Shown here: positions 43,884 through 53,800 of the stretch, piece after piece
How positions within the stretch are numbered: position 1 is the stretch's first letter
Layout of the letters: each line of letters opens with the position of its first letter
From: an uncultured Paracoccaceae bacterium
GTDB lineage: Bacteria; Pseudomonadota; Alphaproteobacteria; Rhodobacterales; Rhodobacteraceae
Assembly (NCBI GenBank): GCA_947503965.1
Contig: CANNFU010000001.1
Span: forward strand, 434,001-498,000
Direction of reading: 5' to 3'
Length of the DNA stretch: 64,000 bases
Notes under the pieces: model-generated
The model's database searches: none
Told to the model about the DNA's origin: nothing
What the model saw: only the letters and a program-made list of their open reading frames with translations
Made by a program: the position numbers and the translations under genes

Positions 43884-45267
43884 CGCTTAACCGCAGCTCG
43901 GGGGATATGCTGCCGTTCATCGTCACCAACAACACCTCAGCACAGTCATTGGACCGATTGGTCAAGCCGAACTTTTCGCTGACCTCGACCAAGACGCGCT
44001 CACCACTGGACAGCTTGCGGCGGCTAAAGCCGTCAAACAGCTCCAGATCGCCGCGACCGGCAATGATCTGACGCCCCGGGAGGGGATCGATATTGATTGA
44101 TGCGCTTGGGTTGATCTTCAGCACGGTCATTTCATAGTCGGGAGAGGTTAGAACCGATTGGCTTTGCCCCCAGATATGATCACGCTGCAGGTGGTGATGA
44201 CTTTCGCGGCGTGCCTCGGCCCGCAGGGTTTCCGTCACTTTCTTGACGTCCTGGCATTTGCCGCGCGATGTCACCAGAACCGCGTCAGGTGTGTCGACAA
44301 CAATCACATCTGACATACCGACAACAGCCACCAGGCGCCCCTCGGACCGGACCAGCGAATTGGTGGTGCCCACGGAAATTACGTCGCCCTGACAAACATT
44401 TCCGGCCTCATCCGGCGTGCCGATGGCATGCATGGATGTCCAGCAACCCACATCGCTCCATTCGACGTCTAGCGGGGCAAGTGCCACAGATTTGCTGTGC
44501 TCGAAAATCACCCGTTCTGTGGGTTCATTTGTAGTACGGCGGAAACTGTCGGAATGCAAAAGCAGACCAAAATACCCCGCCTCACCCCGATCAATGGCAT
44601 GGCGTACAGCTGTAAATGTCGCCTTATCCAGCCGGGAAAACTCGGCAATGATCGTATTGGCGCCGTACAGGGAAATGCCGGACGCCCAATACGCGCAGCC
44701 GCTTTGCATCAATGCACGGGCACGCGACAGGGGCGGCTTTTCGACAAATTGCGCGACCCGATGCAGCCCGTCATAGGTGCTGAACTGGCCACCATCCGCG
44801 ATATACCCATAGCCGGTTTCAGGATAGGTCGGCTTGATACCGAACGTCACAATGCGACCGTCAAGAGCGGCCTTGCGCATTGCCATGATCGGAGAGTTCA
44901 GGTTGCCTTGTATGATATGATCCGACGGCAGCACCAGCATCAGCGCACCGGGTGTTTCATCTTCGATCACCATTGCGGCTGCCAGCACGGCAGGTCCGGT
45001 GTTGCGCGCCATCGGCTCGCAGATCACGGTCGCGTCACATTGGATTTCCTGCAACTGACGCGCCACGAGCTTCGCGTGCTGGAAAGCAGTCACAACGACG
45101 GGGCGTCCGAAGCCCTTGATGCGATGGCGTTGTACGGTTGACTGGAAAAAGGTCAGCGACCCCTTGCCTGCGACCGGCTGAAATTGCTTGGGGCTTTGGG
45201 TGCGGGACATCGGCCACAGGCGCGATCCCGTCCCACCGCAAAGAATAACTGGTCTTATCTCTTCCAT
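43867..45267 (-). CDS. algA: Mannose-1-phosphate guanylyltransferase, with degenerate isomerase domain
   Basis: 466 residues from ATG 45267. The guanylyltransferase part is intact: RPVILCGGTGSRLWPMSR, SPKQFQPV, LPSDHIIQG and FVEKPPLSRA, so it can make GDP-mannose. The C-terminal cupin that in AlgA carries the phosphomannose-isomerase histidines (QMHHHRAEHW) reads NIDPLPGRQIIAGRG here and lacks them, although HHHLQRDHIWG before it is recognisable. Mannose-6-phosphate must then come from another isomerase. Sits between alg44 and algG, overlapping algG. Confidence 0.87.
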   Translation of the reverse strand: MEEIRPVILCGGTGSRLWPMSRTQSPKQFQPVAGKGSLTFFQSTVQRHRIKGFGRPVVVTAFQHAKLVARQLQEIQCDATVICEPMARNTGPAVLAAAMVIEDETPGALMLVLPSDHIIQGNLNSPIMAMRKAALDGRIVTFGIKPTYPETGYGYIADGGQFSTYDGLHRVAQFVEKPPLSRARALMQSGCAYWASGISLYGANTIIAEFSRLDKATFTAVRHAIDRGEAGYFGLLLHSDSFRRTTNEPTERVIFEHSKSVALAPLDVEWSDVGCWTSMHAIGTPDEAGNVCQGDVISVGTTNSLVRSEGRLVAVVGMSDVIVVDTPDAVLVTSRGKCQDVKKVTETLRAEARRESHHHLQRDHIWGQSQSVLTSPDYEMTVLKINPSASINIDPLPGRQIIAGRGDLELFDGFSRRKLSSGERVLVEVSEKFGLTNRSNDCAEVLLVTMNGSISPELRLSDVSNA

Positions 45268-45339
45268 CACACTTCCATCCTTGTTCAGACACTCGGGTCA
45301 GCGGCGCTGACCACCCTCATTTCTTTTTTGGTTGCAGTG

Positions 45340-46419
45340 TTAGTTGATGGCACTCTCCTCCAGCGGAGCGGGCCAGAAGTTACGGCGAAAGCGCAGGCGT
45401 GCGGTTTCACCCAAGGCGATCCGGTCAGCCTCGGTATCGCTGATACGGATATCTGCGCTGACCACGTCAGCATTGGCCGGGGCTTCGGATGCGTCCGCCA
45501 GTTCCAGCATGACCGGCACGATGCGCCCATCCAAAAAGACCAGTTCAGGCTGATCCCCGGCCAATAGGCGGGCCACACCCTGATAGCTGATTTGCGTGCT
45601 GGCCTGTAACGCGGCATCCTGCGCGATCAACTTGACCAGGGGTGTGCCAGCCAGAACCGTCGCCCCTTCATAGAATTCTGGCGCGGGTTCTATTTCACAA
45701 TCGCAGGGCATCTGCACGCTGAGCAAGCTGCCGGTGTTGGCCCCTATCGAATAAACAACATCGCCAACATTGGCGTTGCTGTCCGCATAGGTGATCTGCC
45801 CGGCAGCGGTGGCCCGCAGGGTGTCGCCTTGCTGATCAATCAGAACCGGACGCGCCTCATAACTGAAGGCCAGTCGCTGATGCACCACATTGGCCGCCAC
45901 TGCCACCAGACCGATGCTGAGCGCGACAAGCAGACCACCGCGCACACCGTCACGCAGCCGGTTCAAGAACGTCCGCTCTGTCTTGGCTGCCTTGGCCTTG
46001 ACCTGCGTTGGGCCCGCATATTCCATAAAGCGGCCCATCGTGACCAGATCCCCGGCCAGGTGGCTGTTCAGGATGTATCGCAGCGGCGCAAGATGGCTGG
46101 CGGTCGGTTCGTTGAAGACCAATTCAAAATCAGCGCTTTCGTCATCGCCGACCTTGTAAATATCAGCCTCCAGAAACAGGCTGACCACAAAACCTTCGAA
46201 CGCAAAGGCCAGGATCACCGGCTGCCGCTTCCAATTCGCAGCGGGGGCCAACAGACCGGACACACAGGCTTTGGTTACCGAAAGCGATTTTCCTTCCATC
46301 CGGCGTTCACCGATATGGACGGAAAAGGGCACTTGCAGTTGCGGATGCTCGTTTTCGTAGACGAACGCGCCAGGCACTTCCTGATCAAGACGCAGCACGG
46401 GTTCACTTTCAGTTTTCAT
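45340..46419 (-). CDS. alg44: Alginate co-polymerase Alg44-like, PilZ motifs lost
   Basis: 359 residues from ATG 46419 (AGGAAG upstream). Order: an N-terminal PilZ-like domain (about 1-120), a membrane helix (GLLVALSIGLVAVAANVV, about 170) and a periplasmic HlyD-like domain with a CDC motif (SVQMPCDCEIEPAPE). In Pseudomonas Alg44 the PilZ domain binds cyclic di-GMP through RxxxR and (D/N)xSxxG. Here the aligned segments are ENEHPQLQVPF and SVTKACVSG, with no RxxxR and a degraded second box. Control by cyclic di-GMP is therefore unlikely. It pairs with Alg8. Confidence 0.83.
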   Translation of the reverse strand: MKTESEPVLRLDQEVPGAFVYENEHPQLQVPFSVHIGERRMEGKSLSVTKACVSGLLAPAANWKRQPVILAFAFEGFVVSLFLEADIYKVGDDESADFELVFNEPTASHLAPLRYILNSHLAGDLVTMGRFMEYAGPTQVKAKAAKTERTFLNRLRDGVRGGLLVALSIGLVAVAANVVHQRLAFSYEARPVLIDQQGDTLRATAAGQITYADSNANVGDVVYSIGANTGSLLSVQMPCDCEIEPAPEFYEGATVLAGTPLVKLIAQDAALQASTQISYQGVARLLAGDQPELVFLDGRIVPVMLELADASEAPANADVVSADIRISDTEADRIALGETARLRFRRNFWPAPLEESAIN

Positions 46420-46448
46420 CACTCGGTCTTCCTAGGCTTCGGTCGGCG

Positions 46449-47915
46449 CTACATCACGCCAGTGAGGTACAGGACGCCGATCATCAGCCATCCCATCGTA
46501 AGCAAGTGCATGTAAGAAGAGCTGGCAGCGACCAGTCGCGCCCCCAGCGGTTGCGGCTGGCGGTTGGACACACCGCTGGCCTGTCGGGTCCATTTTTGCC
46601 GGTCGAGGCGGAACAGGACATAGCTTTTGACTGCCGCCCCAAACAACTGGCTGAAGTAAAGCAGACCTGTGTAGGTAATCGGGAAAGAGCGGCCCCGAAA
46701 CAGGCAGATCGCCGTGCAGAACACATAGCGGGTCAGCATGACCCAGGCGATGTATGCAGGGATCACCGCCGGATCGAAGGTGACAGCAACGGCCAACACG
46801 CATAGTGGCCCGGCCAATGTGGTCCAGATCGACAAGCGTTGATCCAGGATGGACCACCAGGTGAAAAAACCAATCTGTGATGGCGACAGATCCAGCGCGC
46901 GACCATTGGTCCGCAGCATGTTGCCAAACCAGCGCACCATCAGGGCAGCAGCACTGCCGACAAAGGTGGGCTTTGGCTGCACCTCCATCGAGGAACTGGC
47001 GACATCCGGCAGATAGGCCATTTCATAGCCATGCTTCATCAACCAGAACCATGTGGATTTGTCATCGCCCGTCAGAAAATTCACGCGGCCCAGCCGCCAA
47101 TGGTCGATAAAGTCATGCTGCACGGCGTTGATGAAATCAGGCTTTGTCGCCAGATCGGCCCGAAACACCGACATCCGCCCGGTCAGTGTCAGAACCCGAT
47201 TGCTCAGGCCCATGGAACACATCATCACCTGCCGCTGGTCAAAGCGCAGCTCAAACCAGTCGCGAAACAGGCCGGGGGTCGGGATATCGACCTTTTCATC
47301 CGTCGTCAGCGCACCCACCTTGCGGTTGGTAAAGACAGGTGCCGATTGGGCGACGATGTCTTCCGGCACGCAGCTGTCACCATCAACAAAGATGATAATG
47401 TCATGCGGCGTCGGGCATTCGCGGGCGATCAGGTTCAGGGATTTGGCCAGCGCATCGCGTTTACCCGTGCCGGGGATGCGATCGATGATCAGTTTCACCG
47501 ATGCCATCTTGACCGGCATGGTGTCGTAAATCTGCTGGATCAACCGCGCGTCCGCGCCATCCACGACAGATGATACAATCGTCGCCCCGTTTTCAGACTT
47601 GGACGCGGCCAAGAAGATGCTGCGGTAAACCGGGATCGTGACCTCTGTATCGATCTTGTAAGAAGTGGTCAGAAAAAACGCATGCGCCCGGTGCGGCTGT
47701 GCGGCATAGGCCGCATGCGCACGTGCCTTGCGCCGTGGATAGGCAAAGCGCCGGAAAATCACTGCGCGGGTAAAGTTGATCGCCGCCCAGCTATAGCGCC
47801 ACATGCCCAGGACACCGACGACCAGCACCGCCTGCTGCACCTCTCCCAGAAACCCGGGAGGGACGAGAGAGGTCAGCAGAACGATCACCGACAGATATGC
47901 GAGATGGGATAACAT
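46449..47915 (-). CDS. alg8: Mannuronan synthase Alg8 (GT2)
   Basis: 488 residues, close to the 494 of Pseudomonas Alg8. N-terminal membrane helices, then the GT2 domain: VDGADARLI, IDRIPGTGKRDALAKSLN, the metal motif IIFVDGDSCVPED, the acceptor-region motif NFLTGDDKSTWFWLMK, and RWFGNMLRTNGRAL, followed by C-terminal helices. It polymerises GDP-mannuronate at the inner membrane. Catalytic Asp residues are all kept. Eight bases after algD. Confidence 0.9.
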   Translation of the reverse strand: MLSHLAYLSVIVLLTSLVPPGFLGEVQQAVLVVGVLGMWRYSWAAINFTRAVIFRRFAYPRRKARAHAAYAAQPHRAHAFFLTTSYKIDTEVTIPVYRSIFLAASKSENGATIVSSVVDGADARLIQQIYDTMPVKMASVKLIIDRIPGTGKRDALAKSLNLIARECPTPHDIIIFVDGDSCVPEDIVAQSAPVFTNRKVGALTTDEKVDIPTPGLFRDWFELRFDQRQVMMCSMGLSNRVLTLTGRMSVFRADLATKPDFINAVQHDFIDHWRLGRVNFLTGDDKSTWFWLMKHGYEMAYLPDVASSSMEVQPKPTFVGSAAALMVRWFGNMLRTNGRALDLSPSQIGFFTWWSILDQRLSIWTTLAGPLCVLAVAVTFDPAVIPAYIAWVMLTRYVFCTAICLFRGRSFPITYTGLLYFSQLFGAAVKSYVLFRLDRQKWTRQASGVSNRQPQPLGARLVAASSSYMHLLTMGWLMIGVLYLTGVM

Positions 47916-47923
47916 CGGGGGGC

Positions 47924-49243
47924 TTACCAGCAGATCCCGTCATACCCGCCGCCGGTGACCAGATCGCGATTGATCCGGGTCAGATCGACCATCGGTTTGG
48001 ACTTGGATGCGGCACCCAGTGCCTCGGCCGCGTCCTTGTACATGTTCCCGACAACAATCGCGTCAGAACCATCAATCAATGCCTGCAGTTCCGGCACAAG
48101 CCGCTGTTTCAGGTCGGGCACCACATCATTGCCACGTCCAGCGGTGGAGTTTTCGTTGGCATAGGCTTCGTGCACAAATGGATCGTAGATTTCGACGCCG
48201 ATGCCCGATTTGATCAGGCGTGATGCCAACTCAGCCAATGGACTTTCACGCATATCATCGGTGCCGGGCTTAAAGCTGATGCCGACAAAGCCGACCTTTT
48301 TGGCCTTGGAGCTGGCGACCATGGCTTCTGCCTTGGCGATCTGTTTCTCGTTCGCTTCAAGCACGGCCTGCAAAAGCGGGGCGGGCGTGCCCTTCACCTC
48401 GGCCAGATGCCGCAGCGCGCGCACGTCCTTGGGCAAACACGACCCGCCAAAGGCAAAGCCCGGGCGCATGAAATAGCGCGAGATGTTCACCTTGTCGTCG
48501 GAACACAGGATGTCCATGACAACCTGACCATCCAGACCGCACGCCTTGGCGATATTGCCGATCTCATTGGCAAAGGTCACTTTGACTGCGCGCCAGGTGT
48601 TGGATGTGTATTTCACCATTTCGGCCGTGCGCACGTCGACCACATGGATTTCCGCGCCCAGATCCTTGTTCAGATTGGTCAGCAGGTCCGCTGTCTGATG
48701 TTCCAGGGCACCAAAAACGATCAGACCGGGATCATAATAGTCTTCGATCGCAGTGCTTTCGCGCAGGAACTCAGGATAATAGCCCACGCCAAAGTCCAGC
48801 CCGGCGGTCTTGCCGGATGCGGCCTCCAATGTGGGGATACATGTCTGTTCCGTACTGCCCGGCACAATGGTCGAGCGGACGATGACCGAATGAAAAGCGT
48901 CCTTCTTTGCCAAGGCCGCACCGATGCTTTCGCAAACCGATGTGACATAGGTCAGACCCACGGCCCCGTTCGGCGCGCTTGGTGTGCCCACGCAAATGAA
49001 TGACGCCTCACTATTATCAACGGCGAATTGCACATCGTCCGTCGCGGTCAGTCGGCCTGCCGCCACCACCTCTGAAACCAAGGTATCAAGCCCGTTTTCC
49101 ACGATGGGCGACAGGCCCTTGTTGATCGCGTCGATCTTGCCTGCATCCACGTCAACAGCGATGACAGTATGCCCGTCTTTCGCCAGACACGCCGCCGCAA
49201 CGACGCCAACATATCCAATTCCAAAAATGCTAATCTTTGCCAC
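47924..49243 (-). CDS. algD: GDP-mannose 6-dehydrogenase
   Basis: 439 residues from GTG 49243 (MAKISIFGIGYVG), matching the 436 of Pseudomonas AlgD; the frame to 49315 adds 24 residues of no family character. NAD motif FGIGYVGVVAAACLA, catalytic Cys in FGGSCLPKDVRAL, conserved TSNTWRAVKVTFANEIGN. It oxidises GDP-mannose to GDP-mannuronate, the committed step of alginate-type synthesis, and is the first gene of the cluster. Confidence 0.93.
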   Translation of the reverse strand: MAKISIFGIGYVGVVAAACLAKDGHTVIAVDVDAGKIDAINKGLSPIVENGLDTLVSEVVAAGRLTATDDVQFAVDNSEASFICVGTPSAPNGAVGLTYVTSVCESIGAALAKKDAFHSVIVRSTIVPGSTEQTCIPTLEAASGKTAGLDFGVGYYPEFLRESTAIEDYYDPGLIVFGALEHQTADLLTNLNKDLGAEIHVVDVRTAEMVKYTSNTWRAVKVTFANEIGNIAKACGLDGQVVMDILCSDDKVNISRYFMRPGFAFGGSCLPKDVRALRHLAEVKGTPAPLLQAVLEANEKQIAKAEAMVASSKAKKVGFVGISFKPGTDDMRESPLAELASRLIKSGIGVEIYDPFVHEAYANENSTAGRGNDVVPDLKQRLVPELQALIDGSDAIVVGNMYKDAAEALGAASKSKPMVDLTRINRDLVTGGGYDGICW

Positions 49244-49337
49244 GTTTTCAGCCCCAATCCGTTTCCGCGCAGCGATGAATGCTGCCGATGCGAAAACGAT
49301 GCGGCGGTGCGGCAATTCTTGTTAGTCAGGAAAATCC

Positions 49338-49463
49338 TTACAGCGTAGGGGTTTCTCCCAAATTGCGGAAACTCTCATACAACTCATTGATTTCATTATA
49401 CTTTTTTTCGCCTATGGCAATTGCATCCAGCGTTTTTGCTTCGGCAGATCGTTGCCAAATCAC
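49338..49463 (-). CDS. Possible 41-residue ORF upstream of algD
   Basis: From GTG 49463 (AGGAG upstream) to TAA 49338 the minus strand reads MIWQRSAEAKTLDAIAIGEK, then KYNEINELYESFRNLGETPTL. The composition is strongly protein-like, a charged amphipathic helix, and the frame stays open a little further upstream without an ATG. It may be a genuine small protein of the alg locus or the tail of a lost gene. It lies 95 bases before the algD start, so the algD promoter or leader would lie within or beside it. Confidence 0.42.
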   Translation of the reverse strand: MIWQRSAEAKTLDAIAIGEKKYNEINELYESFRNLGETPTL

Positions 49464-49500
49464 ATATCCCGCACTCCTGTATAGACGCAGGTTTTCAGAT

Positions 49501-49522
49501 GGCTGCGCTGATCAGCGCAGCC
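49501..49522. other. Perfect 22-bp palindrome between regulator and algD
   Basis: GGCTGCGCTGATCAGCGCAGCC is a perfect inverted repeat. It lies 76 bases beyond the NarL-type regulator stop and upstream of algD on the minus strand. It can form a hairpin with a tight loop, but has no T-run, so it may be a terminator-like structure or an operator for the alg operon. Confidence 0.5.
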
Positions 49523-49597
49523 AACAAGATAATGATGGGTTCTGCGGTCGAACGGCAGAAACACATCTGGCGAATCGACCGGAATTGGACGTCCAGC

Positions 49598-50296
49598 CTA
49601 GTTCAGCCAGCCTTGCGCCATGACGTAATGCACCAGCTTGGCGCGATCACCTAAGTTCAACTTTTGAGTGGCACGCGCCTTGTAGGTATCCACGGTCTTA
49701 CTGCTGATTTGTAGCTCATGCGCGATCTGCTTGGCGCTTTGACCGCGGGCAAAGCCGATCAACACTTCTTTCTCTCGCTCACTCAGCGGATCATCAGTCG
49801 TGCTCTCGGCCAGCATTGGCTGAAGTTGACTACCGAACTCCTTGTCAAAGCACATGCCCCCTGCAAGCACTACCGCCAGGGCGGCCTCAACTTCTTGCAG
49901 TCGCGCATTTTTTGAGATGCAGCCATGAAAACCTGCCTGGATCGTGGCGCGGATCATGGCCAATGACACCTTAAAGCTGTACCCTAAAAGCTTTGTTTGC
50001 GGGTGCGCAATACGAACTTTTTTGACAAAATCGCTGATGTCATTTTCCGGCCTGAGCTTGAGATGCATCGGGTCCAGCAGGAATACGTCAGGTGCAAGCC
50101 TTGCAATCTCAGAGCACAGGTTATCGTCAGTGCTGACAAAGTCGCAGTCAAGGTCGCTCTCGGCGCTGAGATGATTTGCAAGAACCTCGCCCAGCACCGG
50201 GTTCCTGTCAGCAATAACAATCAATTGTTTCTTCTTCGATCCAGCGGCGCCAATGCCTGGGCTGGTCAGATCTATATTCGTTGAATTTGAAGGCAT
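49598..50296 (-). CDS. NarL/FixJ-family response regulator
   Basis: 232 residues. The receiver domain has IVIADRNPVLGEVL, the phosphoacceptor Asp in DVFLLDPMHL and the Lys in GCISKNARL. The LuxR-type HTH is DPLSEREKEVLIGFARGQSAKQIAHELQ split by family rules, then SSKTVDTYKARATQKL. The second acidic residue of the receiver is Arg-flanked (ADRN), somewhat atypical. It stands directly upstream of the alg operon on the same strand and is the best local candidate for its control. No sensor kinase is beside it. Confidence 0.88.
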   Translation of the reverse strand: MPSNSTNIDLTSPGIGAAGSKKKQLIVIADRNPVLGEVLANHLSAESDLDCDFVSTDDNLCSEIARLAPDVFLLDPMHLKLRPENDISDFVKKVRIAHPQTKLLGYSFKVSLAMIRATIQAGFHGCISKNARLQEVEAALAVVLAGGMCFDKEFGSQLQPMLAESTTDDPLSEREKEVLIGFARGQSAKQIAHELQISSKTVDTYKARATQKLNLGDRAKLVHYVMAQGWLN

Positions 50297-50832
50297 CTTA
50301 AACGTTAACTCCCACCACGGTTTCGAAGCCTCCTCCCTAAAAGATCATGTTACCCCTTCTTCGCTTCGTTCTTTTCACCCATTCCGCATCCCATTGATAA
50401 GACGATATGAATTGCAAATACGGTTTCTGAAATACCCTATTTTAAAACAGGCAATTCGCCGCCGCTCTGATCCGACATTGTAGCGTTATCAGGGTGTTGG
50501 TGCGTTTTACTTTGGTGACAATTTTAAAACAATTGCGTGTTCTGTCGGTGATTGTATCGACCAATTCCTGCACCCTCGCCACAATTCACCCAAACTTGCG
50601 GCATTTCATGGCATCCGCGCGGATTGTCGCCGATTTTGCATGAATTGATGAAAGATTTTGCGGTTCTTGCTTTCGCATCACGCGATGCGCATCTGCCTAA
50701 AAACTTCGCAAAGTCAAAACCGTAGGAACCTGCCGGCAACGCGGCACCCGATTCTAACGAATGTGAAAACCGGCCGTGCCGTTCGTCGTACTTACACCGC
50801 TGAAGAAAGGACCCGACGCGCCAACTGCCACA
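50297..50832. other. Intergenic region between regulator and cyclase genes
   Basis: 536 bases without a convincing gene. A 71-codon minus-strand frame (50524-50739) has five cysteines but no ribosome site or family likeness, and I do not call it. The segment near 50297-50400 should hold the promoter of the NarL-type regulator. It is AT-richer than the flanks, with a polyT/polyA-containing stretch near 50515-50530. Confidence 0.4.
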
Positions 50833-53800
50833 CTACTTTGCCGAGATGAACCCCAGCATCAGATCTTTCGCTGCGGCCATTTCCAGCCTGCAATCTCCTT
50901 CGCCGATTTTGTCAAAAACCGGTCGAATGGCACCGATGACCTGATCATTGCGACCTGTCTCTTGATAAAACCGGGCCAGATCAATACTGGCACGCAATTC
51001 CCAAAGCACGCCACCGGAATCTTGCGACAGGGCAATCGCCTTCTTGAGGTTCTTTTCGACCGCTTCGTCGTCGCCCAGCTCGCGCGCGAATGTCGCCCGT
51101 AAGCGGTAGATATCGGGCAACCAGCTTTTCTCGCCTGTTTCGTTCATCAAGGCGCCCGCCGATTGCATGAATGTGCGCGCTTCATCGAACCGGCCGAGCG
51201 CAAGTGCACGACGCGCAGCAACGACCCGGTTGCCTGGTACCAAAAGCCGGATATTCGCCTCAATCATCCGGGCATCCGCGTCCTGATAAGCGGCCAGTCC
51301 GTCGGGATCACCATCCGCCATTTGCAGCAACGCGATGCTCGCATTGTTCCACATCCGCGAAGCCGACACATCATGCTCTTCGACCAGTTGCTTCAAGATA
51401 GTCAGATGGCGTCTTTCAGCTGTCATATCGTCGGCCAGATGCGCACACGCCACCAAAAGACCATGCATCGTACAATCGGTATTTGGGTGGTTAAGCTGTT
51501 TTGCACGGCGCTCGGCCTTTTCGCGATACTCTTCAAAAACGCGCGTCCTGCCCTGAAATATCGCGCTAAATGCCTGATAGATCTGCACACCGATCACCGG
51601 ATCATGTCCAAATCGGGCTGCAAGGTTCTCTTTCGCTGCAGTCTCACACAGAGCTTCGGCCTCATCCAGATAGGATTGGGCCTCTTCGAAACGCCCCATC
51701 TTGAGCCGGACGATCCCTGCCAACCGTTTAGCGACCAAAGCCTGGGCCACATCCCCGGACGATTGCGCCAAAGCAATCAACTCATCCGCGCGCGCCATAC
51801 TTGTTTGCAGACTGCCACGGAAATACGTGCTCAAAAGCAACCCATAGATGATGTCGCCCTGCAACGGATTGTCATCAACGCGCTTTGCCAGCGTCAACGC
51901 TTCTTCCAAAGTTGCAAGCGCCTCGTCCGCCCACAGCCCCTTACCCGGCGCAAGGGCCACAAACAGCTGCACCTTCAAGGCAATCGCACGCATTACTGCA
52001 TCTTGGTCATTCGCGGCAACCAAAGGCGCATTCAGCGCGATTGCACGTCGTAAGTGCGCCTCTCCCTCCTTATATGCAGGACGCGAGATTGCTGCATTTC
52101 CGGCAGCTTCCCATAATGTGATCGCCTGCTCCGTTAGTTGGGCTGCCTCGGCGTGCGCCGCCAGAAGCTCCGGAGCGGTTGCCGGATCAGTTTCAAGCGC
52201 ATCCAAAATCTTGCGATGGTACTTGCGCCGCACCTCTTTCAAAAGGCTTTCATAGGCGGCGTCGCGGACAAGAGCATGCTTAAACAGAAACGTAGCCTCA
52301 TGCGATGTTCCGTGTCGCTGTACCAACTCGGCCGCGATCAACTGTTCCAAAGCATGATCAAGTGCCTCTTGCGGCCAATCGCACACCATTTCCAGCAATC
52401 GATAACTGAACTCTCGCCCGATGCAGGACGCGATCTGCGCGATCTCCTTTGTCCCGCTTAACCGATCCAGACGCTCTGTCAGGCTGTCATGCAAGGTGGC
52501 TGGAATAGCAATATCGCCCAGCGCACCGTTCAAAACATACCGCTCCTCATCTTCCGAAAGCACGTCGGACTCCAGAATTGTTTTAGTCAATTCTTCAACA
52601 AACAACGGCACACCGTCGGTGCGTTGCGCAATGATCTGTAAGATTTCGTCGGGGAAAGACTTTCCAAACGTCAGCTTGTCCACCATCGCGTAAATCTCTT
52701 CTCGCCCAAGACGGCCTAACTTCAGATGCGTGATCGTCTTTTCTTTTGGGAAATCAAGAATGAACGATGGCCGGCACGTTGCCAATATCATGACGCGCGC
52801 ATCGCCCGAGGCCGCAAGTATCAGTTCCAACACCTCAAGCGATGTCGGGTCAATCCAGTGCAGATCTTCAAAAATCAGCAATAGCGGCTTTTCCTTGGCT
52901 TGGTTTTGAACGACCTTTACCAAAGTTTTCATCATCAATGCGCGATGCTCGGTCGGGGATAACTCGGACACCGCGTAGCGCCCCAAGCCGTCCAAACCTA
53001 ACAGTAATGCGATCGGGGCGGCCAACACAGTATCGCCATTTGTCATTGCCTCGATCTTGTCCAGACGCATCTCGGCCGTGTCCTCGGCGACGATACCGGC
53101 AACATGCGATATCTGTTGAATAAACGGATAAAACGCACTGTCGGCGTGATATGGTGAACACTGATAAAACGCGCGCGTATGATTATTGAGCGCAGCCACA
53201 TCAACAATAGATTTGACGATCCGGGACTTCCCGATACCCGCTTCACCGCTGACCAAAACCATCTGTCCCCGCCCAGCCAAGGCATCGGCCCAACGGTCAA
53301 TTACAATATCAATTTCGCGATTTCGCCCCACGATCGGCATGATCTTTCCCGACCGTCTGGCAGAAAACCGGCTTTCGACAAATGTCTCACCCTCGACGAC
53401 GAATGCCTCGATCAGCCGCGCGACACCTTTGAGCTTTTGCGGACCCAGTTCTGTAAGTGCAAAATTACTGCCTAGCAACGGCAATACTTCGGCCGGAACA
53501 ACCAGCTGATTCGGCTTAGCCAGGCCTTGCAACCGCGCTGCAAGGTTTGGCGTTTCACCAATCACGGCAGCTTCCTGGCGCGCGGTCCCGCCGGTCAGAT
53601 CGCCGACCACCACGATACCTGATGCCACACCAACGCGTGACGCCAGCGCAGTTCCATCAGGGGTGGTGATCTGCTGGGTGGCGGCAATAATGGCAAGCCC
53701 CGCACGCACCGCACGGTCGGTGTCGTCTTCATTTGCGTGCGGCCATCCGAAATAGCATAGCATCCCGTCGCCCAGAAGTGTCGCAACAAACCCGTTGAAA

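Noticed and set aside
49461-49480. Half-site resembling a CRP operator (TGTGATTTGG) before algD
   Set aside because: No second TCACA half-site at the right spacing, so it does not support cAMP-CRP control.
50524-50739. 71-codon Cys-containing frame between the regulator and cyclase genes
   Set aside because: No ribosome site, no family likeness and irregular cysteine spacing; likely chance.
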